From: an uncultured Faecalibacterium sp.
Lineage (GTDB): Bacteria; Bacillota; Clostridia; Oscillospirales; Ruminococcaceae
Assembly (NCBI GenBank): GCA_900551435.1
Contig: URVW01000043.1
Coordinates: 1 to 18,469 of the forward strand
Length of the DNA: 18,469 nucleotides
Direction of reading: 5' to 3'
Shown: positions 1-7,001 of the stretch, one piece after another
Layout of the letters: each line of letters starts with the position of its first letter
How positions within the stretch are numbered: the first letter of the stretch is position 1
Translations under genes and position numbers: made by a program
Notes under the pieces: generated by a model
Seen by the model: the letters and a program-made list of their open reading frames with translations, nothing else
Told to the model about the DNA's origin: nothing
Databases searched by the model: none

Positions 1-2
1 TC

Positions 3-476
3 GTCATGATGAAGGGCATCCCGCTGGCCTACAACAAGGACATGCAGGAGGACAAAGAGGCCATCTTTGATGCGGTGGATACGCTGGACCTCTGCCTGAA
101 AACGGTCACTCCGATGCTGGATACCATGAAGACCCTGCCCGCCAATATGCGCCGCGCCGCTGCAAAGGGTTTCATCAACGCCACCGACTGCGCCGACTAC
201 CTGACCAAAAAGGAAATGCCCTTCCGCGATGCCTACAAGCTGACCGGCTGCATGGTGTCGGACTGCATCAGCAAGGACAAGACCCTCGAAGAGCTGACCC
301 TCGACGAGTTCAAGACCTACAGTGATCTGTTCGAGAACGACATCTATGATGCCATCGATCTCATCAAGTGCTGTGAGGGCCGCACCAGCTACGGCGGCCC
401 CTCGGAAGCAAGCGTCAAGAATCAGATCGCGCTGGCTTCGGAGCAGCTGGACGCATGGGAGGCGAACAACGCATGA
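3..476 (+). CDS. argH: Argininosuccinate lyase, C-terminal part (cut by window edge)
   Basis: Last step of arginine synthesis: splits argininosuccinate into arginine and fumarate in the cytoplasm. Only the C-terminal ~158 residues are present; the frame is open to the left edge. The stretch GIPLAYNKDMQEDKE near the visible start is the conserved ArgH segment on the side of the central helical bundle. It is followed by the small C-terminal helical domain, including the GxP-S-x-x-x-V-K-x-Q-I pattern near the end (GGPSEASVKNQI). The catalytic serine loop lies outside the window. The stop codon overlaps the argC start (ATGA, 473-476), so the two genes are translationally coupled. The family assignment is firm because of both sequence and operon position. 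Confidence 0.95.
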   Translation, partial: VMMKGIPLAYNKDMQEDKEAIFDAVDTLDLCLKTVTPMLDTMKTLPANMRRAAAKGFINATDCADYLTKKEMPFRDAYKLTGCMVSDCISKDKTLEELTLDEFKTYSDLFENDIYDAIDLIKCCEGRTSYGGPSEASVKNQIALASEQLDAWEANNA

Positions 477-1414
477 GCGTGAAAGTTTTTATTGACGGCT
501 CTTCCGGCACGACCGGTCTGCGCATCGCGGACCGTCTGGCCGCCCGCCCCGAGATCGAGCTGCTGAGCATCTCCGCCGAGGGCCGCAAGGACGTGAACGA
601 GCGGGCCAAGGTCATCAACTCGGCCGACTTGGCGTTTCTGTGTCTGCCGGATGCGGCGTCCAAAGAAGTCATGCCCCTGCTCCGCCCGGATGTCAAGGTG
701 CTGGATACCTCCACGGCGTTCCGCACCGACCCGGCTTGGGACTATGGCTTCCCGGAGCTGAAGGGCCAGAAGGAAAAGATCAAAAATTCCTACCGCGTGG
801 CGGTTCCCGGCTGCTATGCCAGCGGTTTTATCAGCATTGCGCGGCCGCTGGTCGAGCTGGGTCTGGCTCCGGCGGAATATCCGTTCAGCTGTACCGGCAT
901 TTCCGGCTATTCCGGCGGCGGAAAGAAGATGATCGCCGAGTATGAGAGTGTGGACCGTCCGGCTCACAGCAAGATCGACGCGCCCAAGAGCTACGGCCTG
1001 ACGCTGGCGCACAAGCACCTGCCGGAGATGCAGAAGATCAGTGGTCTGGCCCATACGCCGGCCTTTGTTCCGGTGGTCTGCGATTACTATTCCGGAATGC
1101 AGGTCCTCGTTCCGCTGGACTTGAAGCTGGCGGGTTCCACCGCCGAGCAGGTGGCCGCGGGGATCGCCGACTATTACAAGGACGGCGCGACCATTTCGGT
1201 CCACGCCCTGAACGAGCCGCTGCCGGAAAACGGCCTGTATTCCAACGCCCTGTCCGGCAGCGACCGGATGGAGCTGTACATGACCGTCAACGCGGCGGGC
1301 GACCAGATGATGCTCGTTTCGCTGTTCGACAATCTGGGCAAAGGCTCGTCCGGCGCAGCGGTCCAGTGCATGAATCTGATGCTGGGCCTGAACGAGACGG
1401 AAGGGTTGGAGTAA
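473..1414 (+). CDS. argC: N-acetyl-gamma-glutamyl-phosphate reductase, short (type 2) form
   Basis: Reduces N-acetylglutamyl phosphate to the semialdehyde with NADPH, the third step towards ornithine. The product is 313 residues, the length of the shorter type 2 ArgC family. It opens with the type 2 nucleotide-binding sequence VFIDGSSGTTGL (residues ~5-16), and the catalytic cysteine is Cys114 in VPGCYASG. A conserved SGYSGGGKKMI segment and the AHKHLPEM block follow. An in-frame ATG at 455 exists, but 473 is preferred: it has GGGAGG (457-462) ten bases upstream and forms the ATGA overlap with argH. The last two bases of its TAA stop are also the first two bases of an intergenic repeat element. 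That repeat separates argC from argJ. Confidence 0.95.
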   Translation: MSVKVFIDGSSGTTGLRIADRLAARPEIELLSISAEGRKDVNERAKVINSADLAFLCLPDAASKEVMPLLRPDVKVLDTSTAFRTDPAWDYGFPELKGQKEKIKNSYRVAVPGCYASGFISIARPLVELGLAPAEYPFSCTGISGYSGGGKKMIAEYESVDRPAHSKIDAPKSYGLTLAHKHLPEMQKISGLAHTPAFVPVVCDYYSGMQVLVPLDLKLAGSTAEQVAAGIADYYKDGATISVHALNEPLPENGLYSNALSGSDRMELYMTVNAAGDQMMLVSLFDNLGKGSSGAAVQCMNLMLGLNETEGLE

Positions 1415-1594
1415 CCTCTCCGTCAATGCTTCGCATTGCCACCTCTCCTAATAGGAGAGGCCTTGGCAGTCGGATACAGCTTGCTGGATACGCCAGAGGC
1501 TCCCCTGTTAGGAAAGACTCCCCCGGCCGGGGGAGGTGGCGCAAAAGCGCCAGAAGGGGAACGGCTGGTGAGCCGTAGGCGAGACTGAGAGGTT
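1413..1594. repeat. Composite palindromic intergenic repeat, copy 1 (inside arg operon)
   Basis: A 182-bp non-coding block with inverted ends: AACCTCTCCGTC on the left and AACCTCTCAGTC reading inward from the right. Inside are successive hairpins: AATGC/GCATT (about 1425-1439), CCTCTCCT/AGGAGAGG (about 1442-1460), CTCCCCCGG/CCGGGGGAG (about 1529-1546), GGCGC/GCGCC, and ACGGCT/AGCCGT. It carries the blocks TTGGCA (1463-1468) and GCCAGAGGCTCCCCT (1492-1506), both also found in copy 2 in reverse orientation. Relative to copy 2 it seems to contain an extra hairpin module around 1513-1558. It begins inside the argC stop codon and ends 15 bases before the argJ start, leaving the argJ ribosome site intact. 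Confidence 0.8.
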
Positions 1595-1609
1595 TAAGGG
1601 AGGCAAAAT

Positions 1610-2839
1610 ATGTCTTATCAGGAAGTTTCGGGCGGCATCTGCGCGCCCAAGGGATTCGCGGCAGCGGGTGTCCATTGCGGCATCCGGGCCAACCATAACG
1701 AAAAATACGATCTGGCGCTCATCAAGGCGGATGTCCGCTGTGCAGCCGCCGGTGTGTATACCACAAACAAGGTCTGCGGCGCGCCCATCAAGGTGGACCG
1801 CGCCCACCTGAAGGACGGCTATGCACAGGCCATCCTCGTGAACAGCGGCAACGCCAACACCTGCGCCGCCAACGGCGTGGCACTGGCCGAAGAGTGCTGT
1901 GAACTGGTGGGCAAGGCGCTGAACATCCCCGCAGAGGACGTTCTGCCCGCTTCCACCGGCGTCATCGGTCAGCCGATGGTCATCGACCCGTTTGCCCGCG
2001 GCATCCCGGCGGCGGCTGCCAAGCTGGCAGCGTCGGAACAGGGCAGCACCGATGCGGCGACCGCCATCATGACCACCGACACCCACAAAAAGGAGTACGC
2101 CATCCAGTTCGAGCTGGGCGGCAAGACCTGCACCGTGGGCGCCATCGGCAAGGGCAGCGGCATGATCGCCCCCAACATGGCCACCATGCTGGCGTTCTAT
2201 ACCACCGACGCCGCCGTTTCCCCGGCCCTGCTGGAAAAGGCCCTGAAAACGGTCGTTCCCGGCACTTACAACCAGATGAGCGTGGACCTCGACACCTCCA
2301 CCAACGATACCCTCATCATCATGGCGTCCGGTCTGGCGGGCAACCCTGAGATCACCGAGGAGAACGCCGATTACGACGCCTTTGTGGCGGCGCTGACCGC
2401 CATTGCCGAGCATATGTGCGCCGAGCACGCCGGTGACGGCGAGGGCGCGACCCACCTCATCACCTGCGAAGTCACCCACGCACCCGACCTGAAAACGGCC
2501 CGTGCCGTCTCCCGCAGCGTGGTCTGCTCCAACCTGTTCAAGGCGGCGGTCTTTGGCCGTGACGCCAACTGGGGCCGCATCCTCTGCGCCATCGGCTACA
2601 CCCCCGGCGATTTCTCCATCGATAAGGTGTGCGTCTGGCTGTCCAGCAAGGCGGGCGAAGTGTACGTCTGTGAGAACGCGGCCTATCACCCCTACAGCGA
2701 GGACGAGGCCGCCAAGGTGCTGGCCGAACATGATATCCTCGTCAAAGTCGATATGGGCACGGGCGAAGCCAGCGCCAAGGCGTGGGGCTGCGACCTGACC
2801 TATGATTACGTCAAGATCAACGGCGATTACCGCACCTGA
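1610..2839 (+). CDS. argJ: Bifunctional ornithine acetyltransferase / N-acetylglutamate synthase
   Basis: Moves the acetyl group from N-acetylornithine to glutamate, releasing ornithine and restarting the cycle; many members also use acetyl-CoA. The protein has 409 residues, the normal family length. The self-cleavage site is Ala191/Thr192 in APNMATML, where Thr192 becomes the N-terminal nucleophile of the beta subunit. The oxyanion-hole segment PASTGVIG is at 113-120, and GKGSGMIAPNM just precedes the cleavage point. The start is supported by AAGGGAGG about seven bases upstream. It follows a repeat element rather than directly following argC, so a transcript from upstream must cross strongly structured RNA. 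Its presence means no separate ArgE deacetylase is needed for the cyclic route. Confidence 0.97.
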   Translation: MSYQEVSGGICAPKGFAAAGVHCGIRANHNEKYDLALIKADVRCAAAGVYTTNKVCGAPIKVDRAHLKDGYAQAILVNSGNANTCAANGVALAEECCELVGKALNIPAEDVLPASTGVIGQPMVIDPFARGIPAAAAKLAASEQGSTDAATAIMTTDTHKKEYAIQFELGGKTCTVGAIGKGSGMIAPNMATMLAFYTTDAAVSPALLEKALKTVVPGTYNQMSVDLDTSTNDTLIIMASGLAGNPEITEENADYDAFVAALTAIAEHMCAEHAGDGEGATHLITCEVTHAPDLKTARAVSRSVVCSNLFKAAVFGRDANWGRILCAIGYTPGDFSIDKVCVWLSSKAGEVYVCENAAYHPYSEDEAAKVLAEHDILVKVDMGTGEASAKAWGCDLTYDYVKINGDYRT

Positions 2840-2881
2840 GCGGGACGGTTCAAACGTGTGTAGAGCGGGAAGAGGAACGAT

Positions 2882-3736
2882 ATGAAAAACGAAGAAATGG
2901 CCCTCCTGTTTTCGGAGGCGACCCCTTACATTCAGAAATATCATGGAAAAACCATGGTCATCAAATACGGCGGCAACGCCATGATCAACGAGACGCTGAA
3001 AAATGCCGTCATGAACGACCTTGTCACCCTGACGCTGCTGGGCGTGCGGGTGGTGCTGGTCCACGGCGGCGGTCCGGCCATCAACGAGATGCTGAAAAAG
3101 GTCGGCGTGGAGAGCCATTTTGCCAACGGTCTGCGGGTGACCGACGATGCCACCATGGAGATCGTCCAGCAGGTGCTGGCCGGTAAGGTGAATAAAGACC
3201 TCGTCGCCAAGCTGCGCGGCCGCGGCGTCGGCCTGTGCGGCATGGACGGCCAGATGCTCCGCTGCACCGAGCTGGACCCCCAGCTGGGCCATGTGGGTGA
3301 GATCATCCATGTGGACCCGACCCTGATCCAGAACCTGCTGAACGGCGGCTATATCCCCGTCATCGCGACGGTGGGCATGGACGATCTCGGTCAGGCGTAC
3401 AATGTCAACGCCGACACCGCCGCCGCTCAGATCGCCATTGCGCTGAAGGCCGAAAAGCTCGTCTCCATGACCGATATCGCGGGCCTTCTGCGGGATAAGG
3501 ACGACGAATCCACCCTCATCCCCGAAGTGGAAGTCTCCGAGATCGAGGGCTACAAATCCGCCGGCATCATCGCGGGCGGCATGATCCCCAAGATCGGCGG
3601 CATGGCGGACGCCATTTATCAGGGCGTCCACGAAGCGGTCATCATCGATGGCCGTGTCCCCCACTCCATCCTGCTGGAGCTGTTCTCCAACCGTGGTTCC
3701 GGCACGCGGTTCTACCGCCGGAGCCATCAGGAATAA
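2882..3736 (+). CDS. argB: Acetylglutamate kinase, probably arginine-inhibited
   Basis: Phosphorylates N-acetylglutamate with ATP, the committed and usually regulated step of the acetylated route. It has 284 residues with amino-acid-kinase motifs: Lys28 in VIKYGGNAM, the glycine-rich HGGGP at 61-65, GLRVTD with Arg85, and IIAGGMIPKIGGM near the C-terminus. Residues ~5-20 (EMALLFSEATPYIQKY) match the additional N-terminal helix of arginine-sensitive hexameric kinases; E. coli-type insensitive dimeric enzymes lack it. The end, HSILLELFSNRGSGTRF, also resembles the sensitive class. Feedback inhibition by arginine is therefore inferred, not shown. GGAAGAGG lies just upstream of the ATG. The gap from argJ is 42 bases with no evident promoter. 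Confidence 0.97.
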   Translation: MKNEEMALLFSEATPYIQKYHGKTMVIKYGGNAMINETLKNAVMNDLVTLTLLGVRVVLVHGGGPAINEMLKKVGVESHFANGLRVTDDATMEIVQQVLAGKVNKDLVAKLRGRGVGLCGMDGQMLRCTELDPQLGHVGEIIHVDPTLIQNLLNGGYIPVIATVGMDDLGQAYNVNADTAAAQIAIALKAEKLVSMTDIAGLLRDKDDESTLIPEVEVSEIEGYKSAGIIAGGMIPKIGGMADAIYQGVHEAVIIDGRVPHSILLELFSNRGSGTRFYRRSHQE

Positions 3737-3739
3737 GAC

Positions 3740-3768
3740 TTGCTCAAACACGCCAAGCGCTATATAAT
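3740..3768 (+). promoter_or_regulatory. Probable internal promoter before argD
   Basis: TTGCTC (3740-3745), a 17-base spacer and a perfect TATAAT (3763-3768) lie in the 76-base argB-argD gap, just after the argB stop. The region is AT-rich compared with the rest of the operon. The -35 box is only a half match, so activity is inferred. Confidence 0.5.
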
Positions 3769-3812
3769 AAAAAGAAAGAGCGCACCGGAAAGGAAAGGGA
3801 GGTCAGCGAATT

Positions 3813-5018
3813 ATGGATTCTGAAAAAGTCATCAAGCGGGACAACGAATATGTCCTGCACACCTATAACCGCAATCCCATCGCGCTGGAAAAGGGCCACG
3901 GTCTGTATGCCGAAGGTCCGGAGGGCCAGAAGTATCTGGACTTCACCAGCGGCATCGGCGTCAACAGTCTGGGGTACTGCAATGTGGACTGGGCGGAGGC
4001 TGTCTCCGAACAGGCCCACAAGCTGCAGCACACCTCCAACCTCTACTATACGGCCCCCTGCGGCAAGCTGGCGAAGAAGCTGTGCAAGCGCACCGGCATG
4101 AGCAAGGTGTTCTTCGGCAACTCCGGCGCCGAGGCCAACGAAGGCGCCATCAAGGCGGCCCGCAAATACAGCTTTGACCACTACGGCAAGGGCCGCGATA
4201 CGGTCATCACGCTGGTCAACAGCTTCCATGGCCGAACCATCGCGACCCTGACCGCCACCGGTCAGGAGGTGTTCCACAACTACTTCGGACCCTTCAACGA
4301 GGGCTTCCTGTACGCCCCTGCGGGCGATCTGGAAGCACTGACCGAGCTGGTGGACCGCCACACCTGCGCTGTCATGCTGGAGCTGGTGCAGGGCGAGGGC
4401 GGCGTTGTGGCGCTGGACCCGGAATACGTTCAGGCCGTCCGGAAGCTCTGCGATGAAAAGGACCTCATCCTCATCGTGGACGAAGTCCAGACCGGCGTGG
4501 GCCGCACGGGAACGTTCCTGTGCTGTGAGCACTACAACCTCAAGCCCGATGTCGTCACGCTGGCAAAGGGTCTGGGCGGCGGTCTGCCCATCGGCGCAGT
4601 CCTGCTGAACGAAAAGACCGCCGAGGGCATGGGCGCAGGAACGCACGGCTCCACCTTTGGCGGCAACCCGGTGGTCTGCGCGGGCGCGAACGTCGTCGTG
4701 GACCGGATGGATGCCGGATTCCTTGCCAATGTCAACGAGCGAGCTGTTCAGCTTCGGACCGGCCTTGCCAAGCTGCCGATGGTCAAGAGCATCTCGGGCA
4801 TCGGCCTGATGGTGGGCATCGAGTTCTTTGGCGGCATCAAGGCGGCGGATGTTCTGGCCGCATGCCGCGAAAAGGGACTGCTGGTGCTGACCGCCAAGAC
4901 CCGTCTGCGTCTGCTGCCGCCGCTCACCCTGACGGAGCATGACGTCGAGATGGCCCTGAGCATCCTGAACGAGGTGCTGACCGAGATGGAGCAGAAGTCT
5001 CCGGAGGAACCGGCATGA
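3813..5018 (+). CDS. argD: Acetylornithine aminotransferase (PLP-dependent, class III)
   Basis: Converts N-acetylglutamate semialdehyde to N-acetylornithine with glutamate as amino donor. It has 401 residues, the usual length. Class III aminotransferase motifs are all present: FFGNSGAEANEGAIKAAR (about 100-117) for the cofactor phosphate, FHGRT (138-142), IVDEVQTGVGRTG with Asp223 contacting the pyridine nitrogen, and Lys252 in TLAKGLGGGLPIGA as the Schiff-base lysine. GTHGSTFGGNP follows. GGGAGG sits about ten bases before the ATG. The stop overlaps the argF start by ATGA, which indicates coupled translation. Other class III aminotransferases, such as ornithine or GABA types, are less likely given the operon. 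Confidence 0.95.
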   Translation: MDSEKVIKRDNEYVLHTYNRNPIALEKGHGLYAEGPEGQKYLDFTSGIGVNSLGYCNVDWAEAVSEQAHKLQHTSNLYYTAPCGKLAKKLCKRTGMSKVFFGNSGAEANEGAIKAARKYSFDHYGKGRDTVITLVNSFHGRTIATLTATGQEVFHNYFGPFNEGFLYAPAGDLEALTELVDRHTCAVMLELVQGEGGVVALDPEYVQAVRKLCDEKDLILIVDEVQTGVGRTGTFLCCEHYNLKPDVVTLAKGLGGGLPIGAVLLNEKTAEGMGAGTHGSTFGGNPVVCAGANVVVDRMDAGFLANVNERAVQLRTGLAKLPMVKSISGIGLMVGIEFFGGIKAADVLAACREKGLLVLTAKTRLRLLPPLTLTEHDVEMALSILNEVLTEMEQKSPEEPA

Positions 5019-5929
5019 AACATCTGCTGAAAATGAGCGACCTCTCCCCCGAAGAGCTGCACCACATCCTTGATGTGGCCGACCGGCTCAAGGCGGAGCA
5101 GAAAACGGGCCGAACGACGCCCCTTCTGGCGGGCAAGACCGTGGCGCTGATGTTTTCCAAAAATTCCACCCGCACCCGCACCAGCTTTGAGGTGGGTGTG
5201 TATCAGCTGGGCGGTCTGGGCAACTACATGAATGCCGCCACCGAGCTGCAGTCCGGCCGGGGCGAGCCGCTCAAGGATACCGCCCGGGTGCTGGGCCGCT
5301 ACTATGACTGCGTGGTCTGGCGCACCTACCGCCAGCGCGATCTGGAAGAGTTCGCCGAGCTGGCGGGCGTCCCGGTCATCAACGGCCTGACCGACTATGC
5401 GCACCCCTGTCAGGTGCTGGCGGACCTCATGACCATCCGGGAGCGCCGCGGCGCACTGGAAGACCAAAAGCTCTGCTTCATCGGCGATGGCTGCAGCATG
5501 GCGAACAGTCTCATTGCGGGCGGTCTGCTGGCCGGCATGACGGTCAGCTGCGTCTGTCCGCAGGGCTACCGCCCTGCCGCCGATGTCCTGATGTTTGCCC
5601 ACAAGTACGGCTCGAAGTTCCAGCTCCTCACCGACCCCGCAGAGGGCGTCAAAGACGCCGATGTGGTGGTCACGGCGGCATGGAACACCGCTCCCGGCAC
5701 GCCGGAGAGCGAGCGCCGTCTGCGCGACTTCGCGGGATTTCAGGTCACGAGCCAGCTGCTGACCGGGGCCAAGCCTGACGCAATGCTGCTCCACTGTCTG
5801 CCCGCGCACCGCGGCGAGGAGATCTCGACGGCAGTCTTTGAACAGCACGCGGACGAGATCTTCACCGAAGCGGAGAACCGTCTGCATGTCCAGAAAGCCG
5901 TTCTGGCTATCCTGCTGGCGGACCAATAA
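5015..5929 (+). CDS. argF: Ornithine carbamoyltransferase family protein with unusual acceptor pocket
   Basis: By position and family this should carbamoylate ornithine to citrulline. The 304-residue protein has intact carbamoyl-phosphate motifs: STRTR (51-55), HPCQVLAD (130-137) and HCLPAHRGEE (260-269). However, the segment normally reading GDGNN is GDGCS (157-161), and the ornithine loop normally reading DVWxSMG is AAWNTAPG (221-228). Thus the family's ornithine-contacting Asn, Asp, Ser and Met are all replaced. The reading frame is continuous and the codon use matches its neighbours, so it is not obviously decayed. Either the ornithine pocket has been rebuilt or the acceptor differs. It is distinct in these loops from what I recall of acetyl- and succinyl-ornithine or putrescine carbamoyltransferases. 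The start is fixed by the ATGA overlap with argD. Confidence 0.85.
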   Translation: MKHLLKMSDLSPEELHHILDVADRLKAEQKTGRTTPLLAGKTVALMFSKNSTRTRTSFEVGVYQLGGLGNYMNAATELQSGRGEPLKDTARVLGRYYDCVVWRTYRQRDLEEFAELAGVPVINGLTDYAHPCQVLADLMTIRERRGALEDQKLCFIGDGCSMANSLIAGGLLAGMTVSCVCPQGYRPAADVLMFAHKYGSKFQLLTDPAEGVKDADVVVTAAWNTAPGTPESERRLRDFAGFQVTSQLLTGAKPDAMLLHCLPAHRGEEISTAVFEQHADEIFTEAENRLHVQKAVLAILLADQ

Positions 5930-5930
5930 G

Positions 5931-6125
5931 AAAAAAGAATGGGGCTGTTGCACTACGCAAACCTCTCAGTCTCGCTGTCGCTCGACAGCTCCCCTACATA
6001 GGGGAGCCTCTGGCGAAGAGAGAAGGCTTCTTGCCATGCCAAGGCCTCTCCTGTTAGGAGAGGTGGCACGGCGAAGCCGTGACGGAGAGGTTGCCTGCGT
6101 GTGCAGCAGCCCCATTTTCTTTTTG
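5931..6125. terminator. Split bidirectional terminator between argF and the SDR gene
   Basis: Left arm A6GAATGGGGCTGTTGCAC (5931-5953) pairs with right arm GTGCAGCAGCCCC then ATTTTCTTTTTG (6101-6125). The GC core of 13 bp has one G-T wobble and is flanked by A-runs on the left and T-runs on the right, so it can end transcripts in both directions. The 147-base loop is filled by repeat copy 2. Confidence 0.75.
5960..6092. repeat. Composite palindromic intergenic repeat, copy 2 (in terminator loop)
   Basis: A 133-bp block with ends AACCTCTCAGTC (left) and AACCTCTCCGTC (from the right), reversed relative to copy 1. Its hairpins are CTGTCG/CGACAG, GCTCCCCT/AGGGGAGC, CCTCTCCT/AGGAGAGG and CACGGC/GCCGTG. 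The shared block GCCAGAGGCTCCCCT (reverse strand, 6000-6014) and TTGGCA (reverse strand, 6037-6042) are separated by only 22 bases. This is the most compact of the three copies and a good reference for the family. Confidence 0.8.
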
Positions 6126-6130
6126 TAATT

Positions 6131-6985
6131 TTACACGCCCGAGTAAGCGGAGAAGCCGCCGTCCACAGGCAGACAGATGCCGGTGATGAACCCGGCGGCG
6201 TCGTTGTTCAGCAGGAACAGCAGAGCGCCCACGAGGTCCTTTTCGCTGTCGCCGAAGCGGCCCATCGGGGTGGCGGCAAGAATTTTGCCGGTGCGGGCCG
6301 TAGGCCTGCCGTCCTCGTTGTAGAGGAGCTTTGCGTTCTGCTCGCTGGCGAAGAAGCCGGGAGCAATGGCATTGACCCGGATGCCTACCTTGCTGAAGTG
6401 GACGGCCAGCCACTGGGTGAAGTTGGTCACAGCGGCCTTGGAGCCGGAGTAGGCGGGAATTTTGGTCAGGGGCAGATAAGCATTCATGCTGGAGATGTTC
6501 AGGATGTTACAGCCCTCGCGGCCCACCATCTGGCGGGCGAACGCCTGTGTCGGCAGCAACGTGCCGATGAAGTTCAGGTTGAACACCATCTCTACACCGC
6601 TCTCATCGAGGTCGAAGAAGGTCACGGTGTCGGTGTCAAGGTCCCCCATCTCGAAGTATTCCTTGTCGGTGTTGGCGCGGGAGTTGTTGCCGCCCGCACC
6701 GTTCACAAGGATGTCGCAGGGGCCGAGGTCCGCCATGACGTCCTCCGCCACCTGAAGGCAGTTGGCTTTGTTCATGACGTTGCAGGTGTAGCCCTTGGCG
6801 ATGCCGCCTTCAGCTTCGATCTCATCCGCCAGCGCCTTCAGCTTGTCCATGTTGCGGCCCAGCAGCGCGACCTTTGCGCCCGCACGGGCCAGCGCCTTGG
6901 CAAAGATGGAGCAGAGCGTGCCGCTCGCGCCCGTGACAACGGCCACTTTTCCGGTGAGATCGGTGTTCAGAACATTCTTTTCCAT
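6131..6985 (-). CDS. SDR-family oxidoreductase, D-mannonate oxidoreductase (YjmF/UxuB-like)
   Basis: A short-chain dehydrogenase of 284 residues. The NAD(P)-binding start is VAVVTGASGTLCS (14-26), the variant glycine motif with LC that I associate with D-mannonate oxidoreductase-type SDRs. NGAG is at 95-98. The active site is Ser165/166 with Tyr179 and Lys183 (YSGSK), and the end reads PVDGGFSAYSGV, again like that subgroup. The expected role is reversible fructuronate/mannonate oxidoreduction in hexuronate breakdown, but substrate is inferred. The frame stays open to 7087, yet 6985 is chosen because GGGAGG lies six to eleven bases upstream and the longer version would overlap the MATE gene. 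It follows the MATE stop by 16 bases, so the two are cotranscribed. Confidence 0.8.
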   Translation of the reverse strand: MEKNVLNTDLTGKVAVVTGASGTLCSIFAKALARAGAKVALLGRNMDKLKALADEIEAEGGIAKGYTCNVMNKANCLQVAEDVMADLGPCDILVNGAGGNNSRANTDKEYFEMGDLDTDTVTFFDLDESGVEMVFNLNFIGTLLPTQAFARQMVGREGCNILNISSMNAYLPLTKIPAYSGSKAAVTNFTQWLAVHFSKVGIRVNAIAPGFFASEQNAKLLYNEDGRPTARTGKILAATPMGRFGDSEKDLVGALLFLLNNDAAGFITGICLPVDGGFSAYSGV

Positions 6986-7001
6986 AGTATCCTCCCAGTG
7001 C

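Noticed and set aside
422..1426. Minus-strand open frame opposite argC
   Set aside because: No family features, and argC with its catalytic cysteine and coupled start explains the region.
1366..1578. Small frames across repeat copies 1 and 2
   Set aside because: They follow palindromic non-coding sequence and differ between copies; no ribosome sites or conserved peptide.
1413..1594. Repeat block as a CRISPR array or riboswitch
   Set aside because: There are no equal-length direct repeats with spacers, and the same block occurs in unrelated gaps in both orientations, so it is not a ligand-specific leader.
1508..3751. Long minus-strand open frame (747 codons) opposite argJ/argB
   Set aside because: It is a GC3-driven shadow: rich in His, Asp, Gly and Val repeats, no domain, no ribosome site, and the plus strand encodes well-known proteins.
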